This document shows, piece after piece, positions 26,977-35,481 of a stretch of 64,000 nucleotides of DNA (positions are counted from its first letter, which is position 1; every line of letters begins with the position of its first letter). Under the pieces are notes generated by a model that worked only from the letters and a program-made list of their open reading frames with translations, made no database searches and had not been told where the DNA came from. The stretch is from the NCBI RefSeq assembly GCF_022811845.1, contig NZ_CP064266.1:2046001-2110000 (forward strand), in the 5' to 3' direction. A program made the translations under genes and the position numbers. The stretch is from Bacillus pseudomycoides (GTDB lineage: Bacteria > Bacillota > Bacilli > Bacillales > Bacillaceae_G).

Positions 26977-27048
26977 GTGAGATAGCGAGAAATTTCGTAT
27001 TCACCTCGCATCGGATAAGGAAAATTTCCTATCTCACACTTTTTTTAT
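26977..27048 (+). ncRNA. Candidate structured leader RNA with intrinsic terminator
   Basis: GTGAGATAG (26977-26985) pairs with CTATCTCAC (27029-27037), directly followed by T7. Inside are GCGAG / CTCGC (loop 13 nt) and GGAAAATTTCC, so the closed region can fold as a three-way junction. Just upstream another hairpin, GTCATTTTA-TTTA-TAAAATGAC (about 26935-26956), is seen. The whole sits 23 bases before the small membrane-protein gene at 27071. This is the layout of a transcription-attenuating riboswitch or leader, but I do not recognise a known class; it could be a terminated small RNA. Confidence 0.45.
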
Positions 27049-27070
27049 TGTTATAAAGGGGACTATACAC

Positions 27071-27193
27071 ATGAGCAAAAAAGAAGAACGTTTTCAAAAA
27101 GATAAGCAAGACCGCAATGCTGTTGTAATGTGTGTTGCCGTATCTATGCTAATTATTGTGACGTGTGCGAATAAATTTTTCGGAATTCTATAA
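27071..27193 (+). CDS. 40-residue small membrane protein
   Basis: ATG 27071 with AAAGGGG ahead encodes MSKKEERFQKDKQDRNAVVM... and then a single membrane segment (VVMCVAVSMLIIVTCANKFFGIL). A charged N-terminus plus one C-terminal helix is typical of regulatory small membrane proteins. It is bracketed by a terminator-ended structured leader and by its own strong terminator, so it looks like a discrete, conditionally expressed transcription unit. Function unknown. Confidence 0.65.
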   Translation: MSKKEERFQKDKQDRNAVVMCVAVSMLIIVTCANKFFGIL

Positions 27194-27196
27194 TAG

Positions 27197-27243
27197 ATGT
27201 AAAAGCTCGTTGTTTCATTTTAAGAAACAACGAGCTTTTTTAT
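27197..27243 (+). terminator. Terminator after the 40-residue ORF
   Basis: AAAGCTCGTTGTTTC / GAAACAACGAGCTTT stem, loop ATTTTAA-like, T-rich tail. Confidence 0.9.
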
Positions 27244-27277
27244 TTGTATAGGAAGGAATTAAAAAATGATAGAAGTT

Positions 27278-27367
27278 TTATACAATAAACCAAGGAAGAA
27301 TTGCTAATCCTGAAGTGACGATTATTGTGCCGCAAATTAAAAAAATAAGATGTTTATGCTGTTTCAT
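27278..27367 (-). CDS. 29-residue hydrophobic small protein
   Basis: Minus-strand ATG at 27367 with TGGAGGAAT ahead encodes MKQHKHLIFLICGTIIVTSG, then LAILPWFIV, a single membrane helix. The region upstream (27441-27517) is homologous to that of the 27-residue ORF at 20507-20590, although the two peptides themselves are not alike. It lies downstream of the second GNAT gene but behind that gene's terminator (27518-27552). Function unknown. Confidence 0.5.
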   Translation of the reverse strand: MKQHKHLIFLICGTIIVTSGLAILPWFIV

Positions 27368-27440
27368 ATCTGTTATTCCTCCAATTACTGATTTCATTCT
27401 ATTAATTCTATTATTTTTTTAGTTCTCATTTTTTATTGTG

Positions 27441-27517
27441 ATTTTGTACTTTTAGTATAGTGAAGAGGAGAGAAGAGAACCATTCAATTAGATGACATGA
27501 ATATTACATTGTTGTAA
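27441..27517 (-). promoter_or_regulatory. Conserved upstream region of the 29-residue ORF
   Basis: Minus strand: TTACAACAATGTAAT, TCATGTCAT, CT-rich tract, CTATACTAAAAGTAC. It matches 20616-20697 in order and spacing. Confidence 0.45.
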
Positions 27518-27552
27518 GAAAAAAAGCACCTTTATATCAAAAGGTACTTTTG
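27518..27552 (-). terminator. Terminator after GNAT paralogue 2
   Basis: Minus strand AAAAGTACCTTTTG / ...AAAGGTGCTTTTTTT; stem with a T-run. Confidence 0.75.
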
Positions 27553-27565
27553 TGAAAATCTATAA

Positions 27566-28072
27566 TTAATTATTTAAAAATAAAACCATATGTTCCTCAT
27601 CCCAATATTGTCCATTATGTTTTAAGGAACGTTCTTGTACACCGTATGTTTGGAAGTCAAGTGACTCGTATAATTTTTTTGCGGCTATATTCCCAGCGAC
27701 AACATCAAGCATGAGTTGTTCTACATGTAATTTATGAGCGTTTTCAATAATGGCTTTTATTAACGCACGTCCAGCTCCGAGACCGCGAGCTTTTGGAGAG
27801 ACATAAACAGAGCCGATTTTTGCTTTATGTTCTTGTTTAATGAATGGTTTTGTTTCTAAAGTCGCGATTCCAATCAAATCATTATCTTTAAAGACACCAA
27901 GGGTATACTTATCAGGATTAGATAAACGTTTTGCCATTGCAGCAACAGGATCCTCATGTTTTAGTACATCTTCATAAGAAGAACTAAAGGCTTCAGGATT
28001 TTGTGTTAATCCTTCCATACAAACTTTCAAATAAATTTTTGCATCCTCTTTTGTTAATAAACGAATTTCCAT
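27566..28072 (-). CDS. GNAT N-acetyltransferase, paralogue 2
   Basis: A 168-residue GNAT protein, close paralogue of the one at 23850-24371. Shared blocks include QNPEAFSSSYED, KQEHKAKIGSVYVSPKARGLGAG (acetyl-CoA site) and ERSLKHNGQYWDEEHMVLFLNN. GGAGGTTACC precedes ATG 28072. Divergence is concentrated around residues 40-55, where substrate contacts often lie, suggesting the copies differ in target. The bases 28081-28345 upstream hold no convincing gene. Confidence 0.88.
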   Translation of the reverse strand: MEIRLLTKEDAKIYLKVCMEGLTQNPEAFSSSYEDVLKHEDPVAAMAKRLSNPDKYTLGVFKDNDLIGIATLETKPFIKQEHKAKIGSVYVSPKARGLGAGRALIKAIIENAHKLHVEQLMLDVVAGNIAAKKLYESLDFQTYGVQERSLKHNGQYWDEEHMVLFLNN

Positions 28073-28345
28073 ATCGGTAACCTCCTCAGTTTATCTCACT
28101 CTATGGAAAAATGGATACTCCGCTTTAGTGGTTAAAGCAGGGGGGATCCGTAAGAGTATGATGATTATATTAATAGAACCTATAAACATATTCTTTACGT
28201 ACTCGTTCTTAATTTGTAAAAGAATAAGTAGATATATGCGAGAAAAACAGGTGTCTTCTTTTGTTTTTTATAACTCGCTTTATGTAATGAAATTATATAT
28301 TAACTTTATTAACTATTCAACAATTAAATATATTACATTTTTATA

Positions 28346-28381
28346 ACTAAAAAATGATTCCTTTGCTAGGAATCATTTTTT
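28346..28381. terminator. Hairpin terminator next to fdhD
   Basis: AAAAAATGATTCCT / AGGAATCATTTTTT, symmetric; ends the fdhD transcript on the minus strand. Confidence 0.85.
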
Positions 28382-29185
28382 TCCTGTTATATATCCTTTA
28401 ATTCGTTCTGGGTGAGTATAAATATTACAAGAATCATTACGAATAAACCCGACTACTGTAATGCCTAAATCATGAGCAAGTTGCAAAGCTAATTTTGTTG
28501 GAGCTGATTTAGAAAGAACGATTTCGCAACCGATTTTAGAAACCTTTAGTAAAATTTCAGATGAGATTCGGCCACTAAATGCAATAATTTTTCCTTCGAT
28601 TGGGATATGATTACGTAAACAATGACCATATATTTTATCTAATGCATTATGTCTACCGATATCCATTCTTGATATGAGAATGGTATTTCGATCGCAAAGA
28701 GCGGTATTATGAACGCCTCCGGTTTGACGAAACGTAGTGGAAGATTGCTGTAAGGTATTCATTAAATGAAAGCACTCTTCTGGAGTAACTGTTACATGTA
28801 TATCATGTAAAGTTTTTGCTTTTGCTGCATCATTTACAAAAACAAAACCTTGTCTACTTTTGCCACAACAAGAAGTGACATATCGTTTGTTATAAAGTGT
28901 TTGATAGAGTGGATTAATCTGTGATGTTTTTACATGGGCAACCCCTTTATCTTTCTGTATCCACAGCTCATCAATGCCTTCGTAAGAAGCGATAATTCCT
29001 TCAGAAATTAAAAAACCTATTACCATATCTTCAATATAATTTGGAGTACATACAACTGTTACATATTCTTCTCCGTTTAATTTAATTGTTACAGGATATT
29101 CTGTGACAATTTCATCTTCTTGTTCGAGGAATGCTCCAGCTTGATAACGTACCATTTTACATGTTTCTTGGACAGGCCCCATCAT
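28373..29185 (-). CDS. fdhD: Formate dehydrogenase accessory sulfurtransferase FdhD
   Basis: About 270 residues, FdhD family. The family delivers sulfur from a cysteine desulfurase to the molybdenum cofactor of formate dehydrogenase. The redox cysteines are in YVTSCCGKSRQGFV (the Bacillus form of the CxxC loop); other conserved blocks are GFLISEGI, RTGGVHNTAL-like (RQTGGVHNTALCD), SRMDIGRHNALDKIYG and FSGRISSEILLK. I place the start at ATG 29185 or 29182, preceded by AAGGGG, rather than further upstream, because the family begins near there. It lies divergent from the formate dehydrogenase gene it serves. Confidence 0.93.
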   Translation of the reverse strand: MMGPVQETCKMVRYQAGAFLEQEDEIVTEYPVTIKLNGEEYVTVVCTPNYIEDMVIGFLISEGIIASYEGIDELWIQKDKGVAHVKTSQINPLYQTLYNKRYVTSCCGKSRQGFVFVNDAAKAKTLHDIHVTVTPEECFHLMNTLQQSSTTFRQTGGVHNTALCDRNTILISRMDIGRHNALDKIYGHCLRNHIPIEGKIIAFSGRISSEILLKVSKIGCEIVLSKSAPTKLALQLAHDLGITVVGFIRNDSCNIYTHPERIKGYITGKK

Positions 29186-29298
29186 ATTTTCCCCTTCATA
29201 TGTATTTTTCTTACTATTTATCATAAAACATAAAAAAAATAAAAGCATCTGTTATCTACATAACGGCATTTGGATTGTTCAACATATAAGTCACGGTT

Positions 29299-29418
29299 AC
29301 AAAGAACAAAAGGTGATCCGTACTTGTTTTTTCTCTTTGTTTTCACTTGAAAAGGGGGAGGAAGAGGATCTGATTGTTTCTATATATATCTGGATGCTCT
29401 ATTTCACCTAAAAAGACA
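29299..29418 (-). repeat. Dispersed ~120-base structured repeat, copy D (inverted, degenerate)
   Basis: Read on the minus strand it follows the order of copies A-C (35146, 43045, 51654): CTTTTTAGGTG, GAGCATCC, AGAAACAATCAGA, then AAACAAAGAGAAAAAACAAGTAC and a matching TTCTTTGT. It fills most of the gap between fdhD and the formate dehydrogenase gene. Sequence is more diverged than the other copies. Confidence 0.6.
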
Positions 29419-29576
29419 GGGTTTATGTTTATTCTTAGTTTCGATATATTATTTGGTTATTATTGTATATGTGAGATATAATAAAGTAGTAGAATAGTGT
29501 CATTTTTTATACCTTATAGCATCAAGAATCGACTTCTAAGATAGGATTTCAACAGAGCGTTTCAAAAAATGTAAAG

Positions 29577-29612
29577 CAATATAGTTTTGAAAACGGATTC
29601 AAAACTATATTG
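29577..29612 (+). promoter_or_regulatory. Perfect 15-bp inverted repeat before the formate dehydrogenase gene
   Basis: CAATATAGTTTTGAA and its exact complement separated by six bases (AACGGA), 29 bases before ATG 29642. No T-run follows, so it is not a terminator; it could be an operator or a 5'-UTR hairpin. Confidence 0.65.
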
Positions 29613-29641
29613 TACAGTTAGTTGTAAGGAGAGGGGAAACT

Positions 29642-32584
29642 ATGGCAGAACAAACGGTTCGTGTAACCGTAGATGGAAAGGAATTTCTTTCATCAGGTGA
29701 AAAGACGATACTGCAATTATTTAACGAAAGTAATTTAGAGCACCCACAAATTTGTCATGTACCAGAGGTTGATCCAATTCAAACTTGTGATACATGTATT
29801 GTAGAAGTGGATGGGAAATTAATGCGTGCTTGTTCAACGAAATTAGAAAATGGTATGCATATCGAAAGACAATCAGCGCGCGCAAAAGAAGCACAAACGG
29901 AAGCGATGGATCGAATATTAGAGAATCATTTATTGTATTGTACAGTATGTGATAATAATAACGGAAACTGTAAAGTCCATAATACGGTACATATGATGGG
30001 AATTGAAGAGCAGAAATATCCATATGAACCGAAAGTTAGTGTAAAAGAAGTAGATATGACGCATCCATTTTATCGTTACGATCCCAATCAATGTATTGCT
30101 TGTGGACAATGTGTAGAAGTATGTCAGAACTTACAAGTAAACGAAACATTATCGATTGATTGGAGTTTAGATCGTCCGCGTGTTATTTGGGATAATGGGG
30201 TGAGTATTAACGATTCCTCTTGTGTTAGTTGCGGACAATGTGTAACAGTTTGCCCTTGTAACGCATTAATGGAAAAATCTATGCTTGGGGAAGCTGGATT
30301 CATGACTGGATTGAAACCAGCTGTCTTAGATCCAATGATTGATTTTGTAAAGGATGTAGAACCTGGATATAGTAGTATTTTAGCAGTTTCAGAAGTTGAA
30401 TCTGCAATGCGTGCAACGAAGATTAATAAGACGAAAACAGTTTGTACATTTTGCGGTGTAGGCTGTTCGTTTGAAGTGTGGACGAAGGATCGTCAAATTT
30501 TAAAAGTACAACCTGTATCAGACGCACCAGTAAACGGAATTTCTACATGTGTGAAAGGAAAGTTCGGATGGGACTTTGTAAACAGTGAAGACCGTATTAC
30601 GAAGCCTTTGATTCGTCAAGGGGATATGTTCGTTGAAGCATCATGGGAAGAAGCATTAGAAGTTGTTGCGTCCAATATGCAACATATTAAATCGGAACAT
30701 GGTAGTGATGCATTTGGCTTTATCTCTTCTTCAAAAGTAACAAATGAAGAAAACTATTTAATGCAAAAGTTAGCTCGTCAAATATATGGAACAAATAATG
30801 TCGATAACTGCTCTCGTTACTGTCAATCGCCAGCAACAGATGGTTTATTTAAAACTGTTGGTATGGGCGGCGATGCTGGAACCGTGAAAGATATTGCTGA
30901 AGCAGGGCTTGTTATTATTGTGGGAGCGAATCCGACAGAAGGACACCCAGTGCTTGCAACACGCGTAAAACGAGCTCATAAATTACATGAGCAAAAACTT
31001 ATTGTAGCAGATCTTCGTAAACATGAAATGGCAGAGCGTGCGGATCTGTTTGTTCACCCGAGTCAAGGAACTGACTACGTATGGCTTGCGGGTATAACAA
31101 AATATATTATTGATCAAGGTTGGCATGATAAAAAATTCTTAGATGAAAATGTGAAAAACTTTGATGAATATAGCAAGATGTTAGAAAAATACACACTTGA
31201 TTACACAGAAAACATTACAGGGATTTCTAAAGATACGTTAAAAGAAATGGCTCGTATGGTATATGAGGCAGACGGTACGTGCGTACTTTGGGGCATGGGT
31301 GTTACACAAAATACAGGAGGAAGTACAACATCTGCAGCGATTTCAAACTTACTTCTTGTAACAGGTAACTATCGTCGCCCGGGTGCAGGTGCATATCCAC
31401 TCCGCGGACATAATAACGTACAAGGTGCTTGTGATATGGCAACATTACCAAACTGGCTTCCAGGTTATCAAGCGGTATCGGATGATGCGATGCGTGCGAA
31501 ATTTGAAAAAGCATATGGAACTACGATTCCGAAAGAGCCAGGGCTAAATAACATTGCGATGCTACTTGCAGCAGAAGAAGGAAAACTACGCGGTATGTAC
31601 GTAATGGGAGAAGAAATGGCTTTAGTGGATTCGAATGCGAATCATGTACAGCATATTTTAGCAAATCTTGATTTCCTTGTTGTTCAAGATATGTTCTTAT
31701 CAAAAACAGCTCGCTTTGCCGATGTTATTTTACCAGCAGCACCAAGTTTAGAAAAAGAGGGGACATTTACGAATACAGAGCGCCGTATTCAACGCTTATA
31801 TGAAGTTATGAAACCGCTTGGTGATTCTAAACCAGACTGGTGGATCCTGCAAAAAGTAGCGCGTGCTCTTGGCGGAGACTGGAATTATGAGAACCCAAGT
31901 GAAATTATGGATGAAATTGCATCACTTGCGCCGCTTTATTCCCAAGCAACATATGATCGTTTAGAAGGATGGAATAGCTTATGTTGGGGTAGCCATGATG
32001 GTAGTGACACACCGTTATTATATGTTGATGGCTTTAATTTCCCTGACAAAAAAGCTCGTCTATCACTAGATGAGTGGGTGCCACCGGTTGTAGCACCAGA
32101 AGAATACGATTTATTATTAAATAATGGTCGTATGTTAGAACATTTCCATGAAGGAAATATGACAAAGAAATCAGTTGGTATTTTATCCAAAATTTCTGAG
32201 GTGTTTGTTGAGATTTCACCTGAACTTGCTGCTGAGCGGAATGTGAAAGATGGTGGCCTTGTAGAGCTGTCATCACCGTTTGGGAAAATCAAAGTACAGG
32301 CACTTATTACAGACCGTGTGACTGGAAACGAGCTATATTTACCGATGCACGCAACAGTAAATGAAGAAGCGATTAATATCTTAACAGGAACAGCGACAGA
32401 CTTGTATACTTGTACACCAGCTTATAAACAAACGATGGTGAAAATGCGCGTATTACGTGAAAAAGGAAATCGTCCGCTTCCTGCTTCAAACCCACGAGAT
32501 AAAAAACGTCATCCGCAAAATGGTGTTGAAATTCAGCAGAAATGGCAGCGAAAACAATACGTATCACTTGTGGATCAGAACTAG
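29642..32584 (+). CDS. Molybdenum formate dehydrogenase alpha subunit, YrhE/YjgC-like
   Basis: A 980-residue enzyme that oxidises formate to CO2. It has an N-terminal [2Fe-2S] domain (about 1-80, CHVPEVDPIQTCDTC), a His/Cys3 cluster region (about 80-125, LLYCTVCDNNNGNCKVH), two [4Fe-4S] ferredoxin motifs (CIACGQCVEVCQ and CVSCGQCVTVCPC), a further cluster of the molybdopterin domain (CTFCGVGCSFEV, about 268-280), and the Mo-binding core with Cys394 in NCSRYCQSP, the position occupied by selenocysteine in E. coli FdhF. The C-terminal Mo-bis-MGD binding domain is present. No subunit beta is adjacent; as in B. subtilis YrhE/YjgC, the N-terminal clusters probably pass electrons to an unidentified acceptor. 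A DUF1641 gene follows 12 bases later. GGAGAGGGG precedes the start. Confidence 0.93.
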   Translation: MAEQTVRVTVDGKEFLSSGEKTILQLFNESNLEHPQICHVPEVDPIQTCDTCIVEVDGKLMRACSTKLENGMHIERQSARAKEAQTEAMDRILENHLLYCTVCDNNNGNCKVHNTVHMMGIEEQKYPYEPKVSVKEVDMTHPFYRYDPNQCIACGQCVEVCQNLQVNETLSIDWSLDRPRVIWDNGVSINDSSCVSCGQCVTVCPCNALMEKSMLGEAGFMTGLKPAVLDPMIDFVKDVEPGYSSILAVSEVESAMRATKINKTKTVCTFCGVGCSFEVWTKDRQILKVQPVSDAPVNGISTCVKGKFGWDFVNSEDRITKPLIRQGDMFVEASWEEALEVVASNMQHIKSEHGSDAFGFISSSKVTNEENYLMQKLARQIYGTNNVDNCSRYCQSPATDGLFKTVGMGGDAGTVKDIAEAGLVIIVGANPTEGHPVLATRVKRAHKLHEQKLIVADLRKHEMAERADLFVHPSQGTDYVWLAGITKYIIDQGWHDKKFLDENVKNFDEYSKMLEKYTLDYTENITGISKDTLKEMARMVYEADGTCVLWGMGVTQNTGGSTTSAAISNLLLVTGNYRRPGAGAYPLRGHNNVQGACDMATLPNWLPGYQAVSDDAMRAKFEKAYGTTIPKEPGLNNIAMLLAAEEGKLRGMYVMGEEMALVDSNANHVQHILANLDFLVVQDMFLSKTARFADVILPAAPSLEKEGTFTNTERRIQRLYEVMKPLGDSKPDWWILQKVARALGGDWNYENPSEIMDEIASLAPLYSQATYDRLEGWNSLCWGSHDGSDTPLLYVDGFNFPDKKARLSLDEWVPPVVAPEEYDLLLNNGRMLEHFHEGNMTKKSVGILSKISEVFVEISPELAAERNVKDGGLVELSSPFGKIKVQALITDRVTGNELYLPMHATVNEEAINILTGTATDLYTCTPAYKQTMVKMRVLREKGNRPLPASNPRDKKRHPQNGVEIQQKWQRKQYVSLVDQN

Positions 32585-32596
32585 GGGGCGAAGGAC

Positions 32597-33079
32597 GTGG
32601 CAAAAGAAATTACATTGATTCAGAAAAAGGTCATTACAGAAGAAGAAAAGAAACAACAGTTATCAGATGAACTGCTAACTCAATTAGCTGAGAACCGTGA
32701 AGCGGTAGAAGAAACGATGCAATTGTTAGCACAGTTGCAACAAGCTGGCATATTAGATGCAGCAATCAGCTTGCTTGCTGCCAAAGAAGATGTTTCTAAA
32801 ATAGCTGTAGAGCAATTGAATCGTGAACCGGTAAAAAACGCATTAAATAATATGATGGGGGCAGGAGAAGCGCTATCTTCTGTCGACCCAGAAGTAACAA
32901 AACAGGTCACATCGAGCTTAGTTATAGGGTTACAATTTGCAACAGACGAATTAAAAAAAGGTAAGAAAACAAAGGTTATGGACTTCTTTAAAGTATTAAA
33001 AGACCCGGATATTAACAGAGCCATTACTTTTGGATTTAGCTTTTTAAAAGCATTTGGAAAAGGGTTAGAGAAAAAATAG
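32597..33079 (+). CDS. DUF1641 protein, formate dehydrogenase partner
   Basis: 160 residues starting at GTG 32597 (GGGGGCGAAGGAC upstream). A soluble alpha-helical protein of the DUF1641 family (YrhD/YjgD in B. subtilis), with the family's Gly-rich centre NALNNMMGAGEALSSVDPEVTKQVTSSLVIGLQFATDELKKGKK and the C-terminal LKDPDINRAITFGFSFLKAFGKGL. It is co-transcribed with the formate dehydrogenase gene in Bacillus and is presumed to be a small subunit or assembly partner; its exact role is not established. A terminator (about 33083-33122) closes the operon. Confidence 0.88.
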   Translation: MAKEITLIQKKVITEEEKKQQLSDELLTQLAENREAVEETMQLLAQLQQAGILDAAISLLAAKEDVSKIAVEQLNREPVKNALNNMMGAGEALSSVDPEVTKQVTSSLVIGLQFATDELKKGKKTKVMDFFKVLKDPDINRAITFGFSFLKAFGKGLEKK

Positions 33080-33084
33080 ATGAG

Positions 33085-33122
33085 AAAAAGAGTGATGGTG
33101 GAAGAAATCATCACTCTTTTTT
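33085..33122 (+). terminator. Terminator of the formate dehydrogenase operon
   Basis: AAAGAGTGATG / CATCACTCTTT stem with a T6 run. Confidence 0.88.
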
Positions 33123-33235
33123 GTGAATGTATAAGAGTGTTCATGTTCGGCGGAATATATTATTATAAAAAAGATGGATTTGAAATGGAGATATGGAATC
33201 CATCTCAAATATAGTGTTAGAATTTGGAGGAATTT

Positions 33236-35107
33236 ATGCTACACCGTAAAAGACTATCTATACCAGGAGTCATGAGACATTCCTTTCAAACAGTACAATT
33301 TGCTTTTTGGAATGTGCTGGCGTTTCAGCTTGTTTATAAATTATTAGCAGCCATTGTATTTATACCGTTATTCGGTATGATTTTTAATAAGTTGTTGTAT
33401 TGGGGCGGCTATGCAAATGCGACAAACGATGAATTGCTAGCTTTTTTGAAAACTCCATATGGTATTGCAGCTATTTTAATTTTATCGATATTAGCGCTTT
33501 TCCTCATTTTTACGGAATTTGCGGTACTTATCATTATTTCGTATTTTGCACATAAACGACAAAGAGTAAAATTGCGTCCGATTCTGTATAAAACGGTAAC
33601 GTATTTACCTTCTCTTTTCACATATTGTTTACCAGGATTTATTTTGTATGCGGTAATCTTGTTACCTCTTTTAAGTGTCGGTTATAAATCTGCACTAATC
33701 CCAGAAATTCAAATTCCTAATTTTATTACAGGAGAATTGTTTAAAACGACAATGGGGCAAGTAGGGTATTATACCTTTTTTGCTGTAGTTATGTATTTGA
33801 ATTTGAGATGGATTTTTGTTTTTCCTATTATTGTTTTAGAAGAAAAACCATTTCGCACAGCTGCACGTAAGAGTGCAAAGTTGGTAAAAGAAAGCTTTTT
33901 TAAAGTCTTATTCTTTTTAGTCGGACTTTTTATCACGATCGGGATTATGTTCGTTTTATTTATGGGTCTGTACTTATTACTTTTATGGTGTGTGTATGAA
34001 TTTACGAGTCCAAAAGGAACATTTGCTTTATTAGCCGAATCTACCCTATCAGTATTTTTGACGAGTACATTATATTTATTTAGTTTTATTGTGACGCCGT
34101 TTTATATTATGGCATTGACAAGACTTTATTTACAAAAGGTTTCAGTTGAAGATGTTTTATTAGAAGAAGGCTTAGATTATTCCAAAACAAAAGCAGATAA
34201 ATGTTTTTTTAAAAAGCATCGTTTGAAGTTTATTGGTGTATATATTGTTGGTATTTTCACCGTGGGCGTGGTTGTTGCTTTTATTGTGACGTTTATTACG
34301 AATTCATATAAAGAACCAGTTATTATGGCGCATCGTGGATATGTTTCCAAAGGAGTAGAGAATACGAAAGAGGCCCTACAAGGTGCGATTGATGCAAAAG
34401 CAGAGTATGCTGAAATCGATGTGTTGCAAACAAAAGATGGTGAATTGGCAGTGATACATGATTTGAACTTAAAACGTCTTGCGAATGCCAATGTACAAGT
34501 ATCGGATTTGACGATGGATGAGCTTCGAAAGCTTACTCTTCATCAAGATGGATTCACGGGAAGAATTAGTACACTTGATGAGATGATTAAACTTGCGAAA
34601 AACAAGATAAAACTCAATATAGAAGTGAAATTGCACGGAAATGAAAAAGATTTTGTAAAGAAAGTATTGAAAACAATAAAGGAAAATGACTTTGAAAAAC
34701 AATGTGTCATTCAAACATTGCACTATCCGCTCATTAAAGAATTTAAACGTGCAAATCCAAACATAAAGGTAGGATATATTTTATATGCAAGTAGAGCAAA
34801 TTTAAAATACGTTCAAGCAGATTTTTATGTTGCAGAAGAATATATGTTAAATAAAAGCTTAGTAAAAGCAGCACGAAAGTTAAATAAGCCAATTTATGTA
34901 TGGACTGTAAATGATATGGAAAGCTTTAAAAAATATTATAAGCTTAATGTCGATGGGATTGTTACAGACTACCCTGTGGATGCACAAGAAACCATTAAAA
35001 TGATGAAAAAGCAAGAAGAAAGTGAAACAGATGTGTTTGATAAGATTACAGAAACAACGGAAGATTTATTTTCAAAGTTGTTTCTCAGTTATCCAGCTGC
35101 CGGTTAA
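33236..35107 (+). CDS. Membrane-anchored glycerophosphodiester phosphodiesterase
   Basis: 623 residues: an N-terminal GDPD membrane domain with about eight helices (about 1-350) followed by an extracytoplasmic GDPD catalytic domain (about 360-600). Catalytic features are His366/Arg367 in MAHRGYVSKG, the metal Glu/Asp in YAEIDVLQTKDGELAVIHD (EID and the second His), NIEVKLH, and WTVNDMESFKKYYKLNVDGIVTDYP near the end. It cleaves glycerophosphodiesters such as phospholipid head groups or teichoic acid fragments into glycerol-3-phosphate and an alcohol. I chose ATG 33236 because TTTGGAGGAATTT is its ribosome site; a TTG four codons earlier lies within that site. The Ugp-like import operon downstream suits this product, although a terminator and a regulator lie between. 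Confidence 0.92.
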   Translation: MLHRKRLSIPGVMRHSFQTVQFAFWNVLAFQLVYKLLAAIVFIPLFGMIFNKLLYWGGYANATNDELLAFLKTPYGIAAILILSILALFLIFTEFAVLIIISYFAHKRQRVKLRPILYKTVTYLPSLFTYCLPGFILYAVILLPLLSVGYKSALIPEIQIPNFITGELFKTTMGQVGYYTFFAVVMYLNLRWIFVFPIIVLEEKPFRTAARKSAKLVKESFFKVLFFLVGLFITIGIMFVLFMGLYLLLLWCVYEFTSPKGTFALLAESTLSVFLTSTLYLFSFIVTPFYIMALTRLYLQKVSVEDVLLEEGLDYSKTKADKCFFKKHRLKFIGVYIVGIFTVGVVVAFIVTFITNSYKEPVIMAHRGYVSKGVENTKEALQGAIDAKAEYAEIDVLQTKDGELAVIHDLNLKRLANANVQVSDLTMDELRKLTLHQDGFTGRISTLDEMIKLAKNKIKLNIEVKLHGNEKDFVKKVLKTIKENDFEKQCVIQTLHYPLIKEFKRANPNIKVGYILYASRANLKYVQADFYVAEEYMLNKSLVKAARKLNKPIYVWTVNDMESFKKYYKLNVDGIVTDYPVDAQETIKMMKKQEESETDVFDKITETTEDLFSKLFLSYPAAG

Positions 35108-35130
35108 ATATCGGTAGCTGTTTTTATTAT
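35093..35130 (+). terminator. Terminator after the GDPD gene
   Basis: CAGCTGCCGGT / ATCGGTAGCTG stem overlapping the stop codon, followed by a T5 tract. Confidence 0.8.
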
Positions 35131-35145
35131 ATAAGTACAAAAAAA

Positions 35146-35250
35146 CTTTCTTTTTAGGTGGGAGAGAGCATCCGGCCATGCATAGAAGCGGTCAGAGCCT
35201 TTTCCTATTCCATGCCAGGTTAAAACAAAGAGGGAACACATTTTGTGATG
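35146..35250 (+). repeat. Dispersed ~120-base structured repeat, copy A
   Basis: CTTTCTTTTTAGGTGGGAGAGAGCATCC..., then AGAAGCGGTCAGAGCCTTTTCC, CATGCCAGGTTAAAACAAAGAGGGAA. It aligns along its length with 43045-43161 and 51654-51770 and, inverted, 29299-29418. It lies in an otherwise gene-free 374-base gap. Possibly one of the bcr repeats of the B. cereus group; I cannot say which. Confidence 0.75.
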
Positions 35251-35481
35251 TAGATTGTTCAGTTGAAGTATGAACGGAAAATTCTTAAACTATACAATTT
35301 GCCTTTTAGATGAAATTATTGACTAGTTACACTATACTTTAAGTAAATGAGTAAAGAGAAACAGAATAGAGAAAATGGTTTCATACTGCTAGAAATGGTA
35401 TCTTTTAAAGCTATCGTTCTAGTCTTTATAAGGGTTTTTAGGGCTTGTATATTTTGTGTAATATGAAGAGGTGTTAATGAA

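Noticed and set aside
28128..28346. 72-codon plus-strand frame between GNAT 2 and fdhD
   Set aside because: No convincing ribosome site; the AT-rich composition explains the Ile/Phe/Tyr-rich translation.
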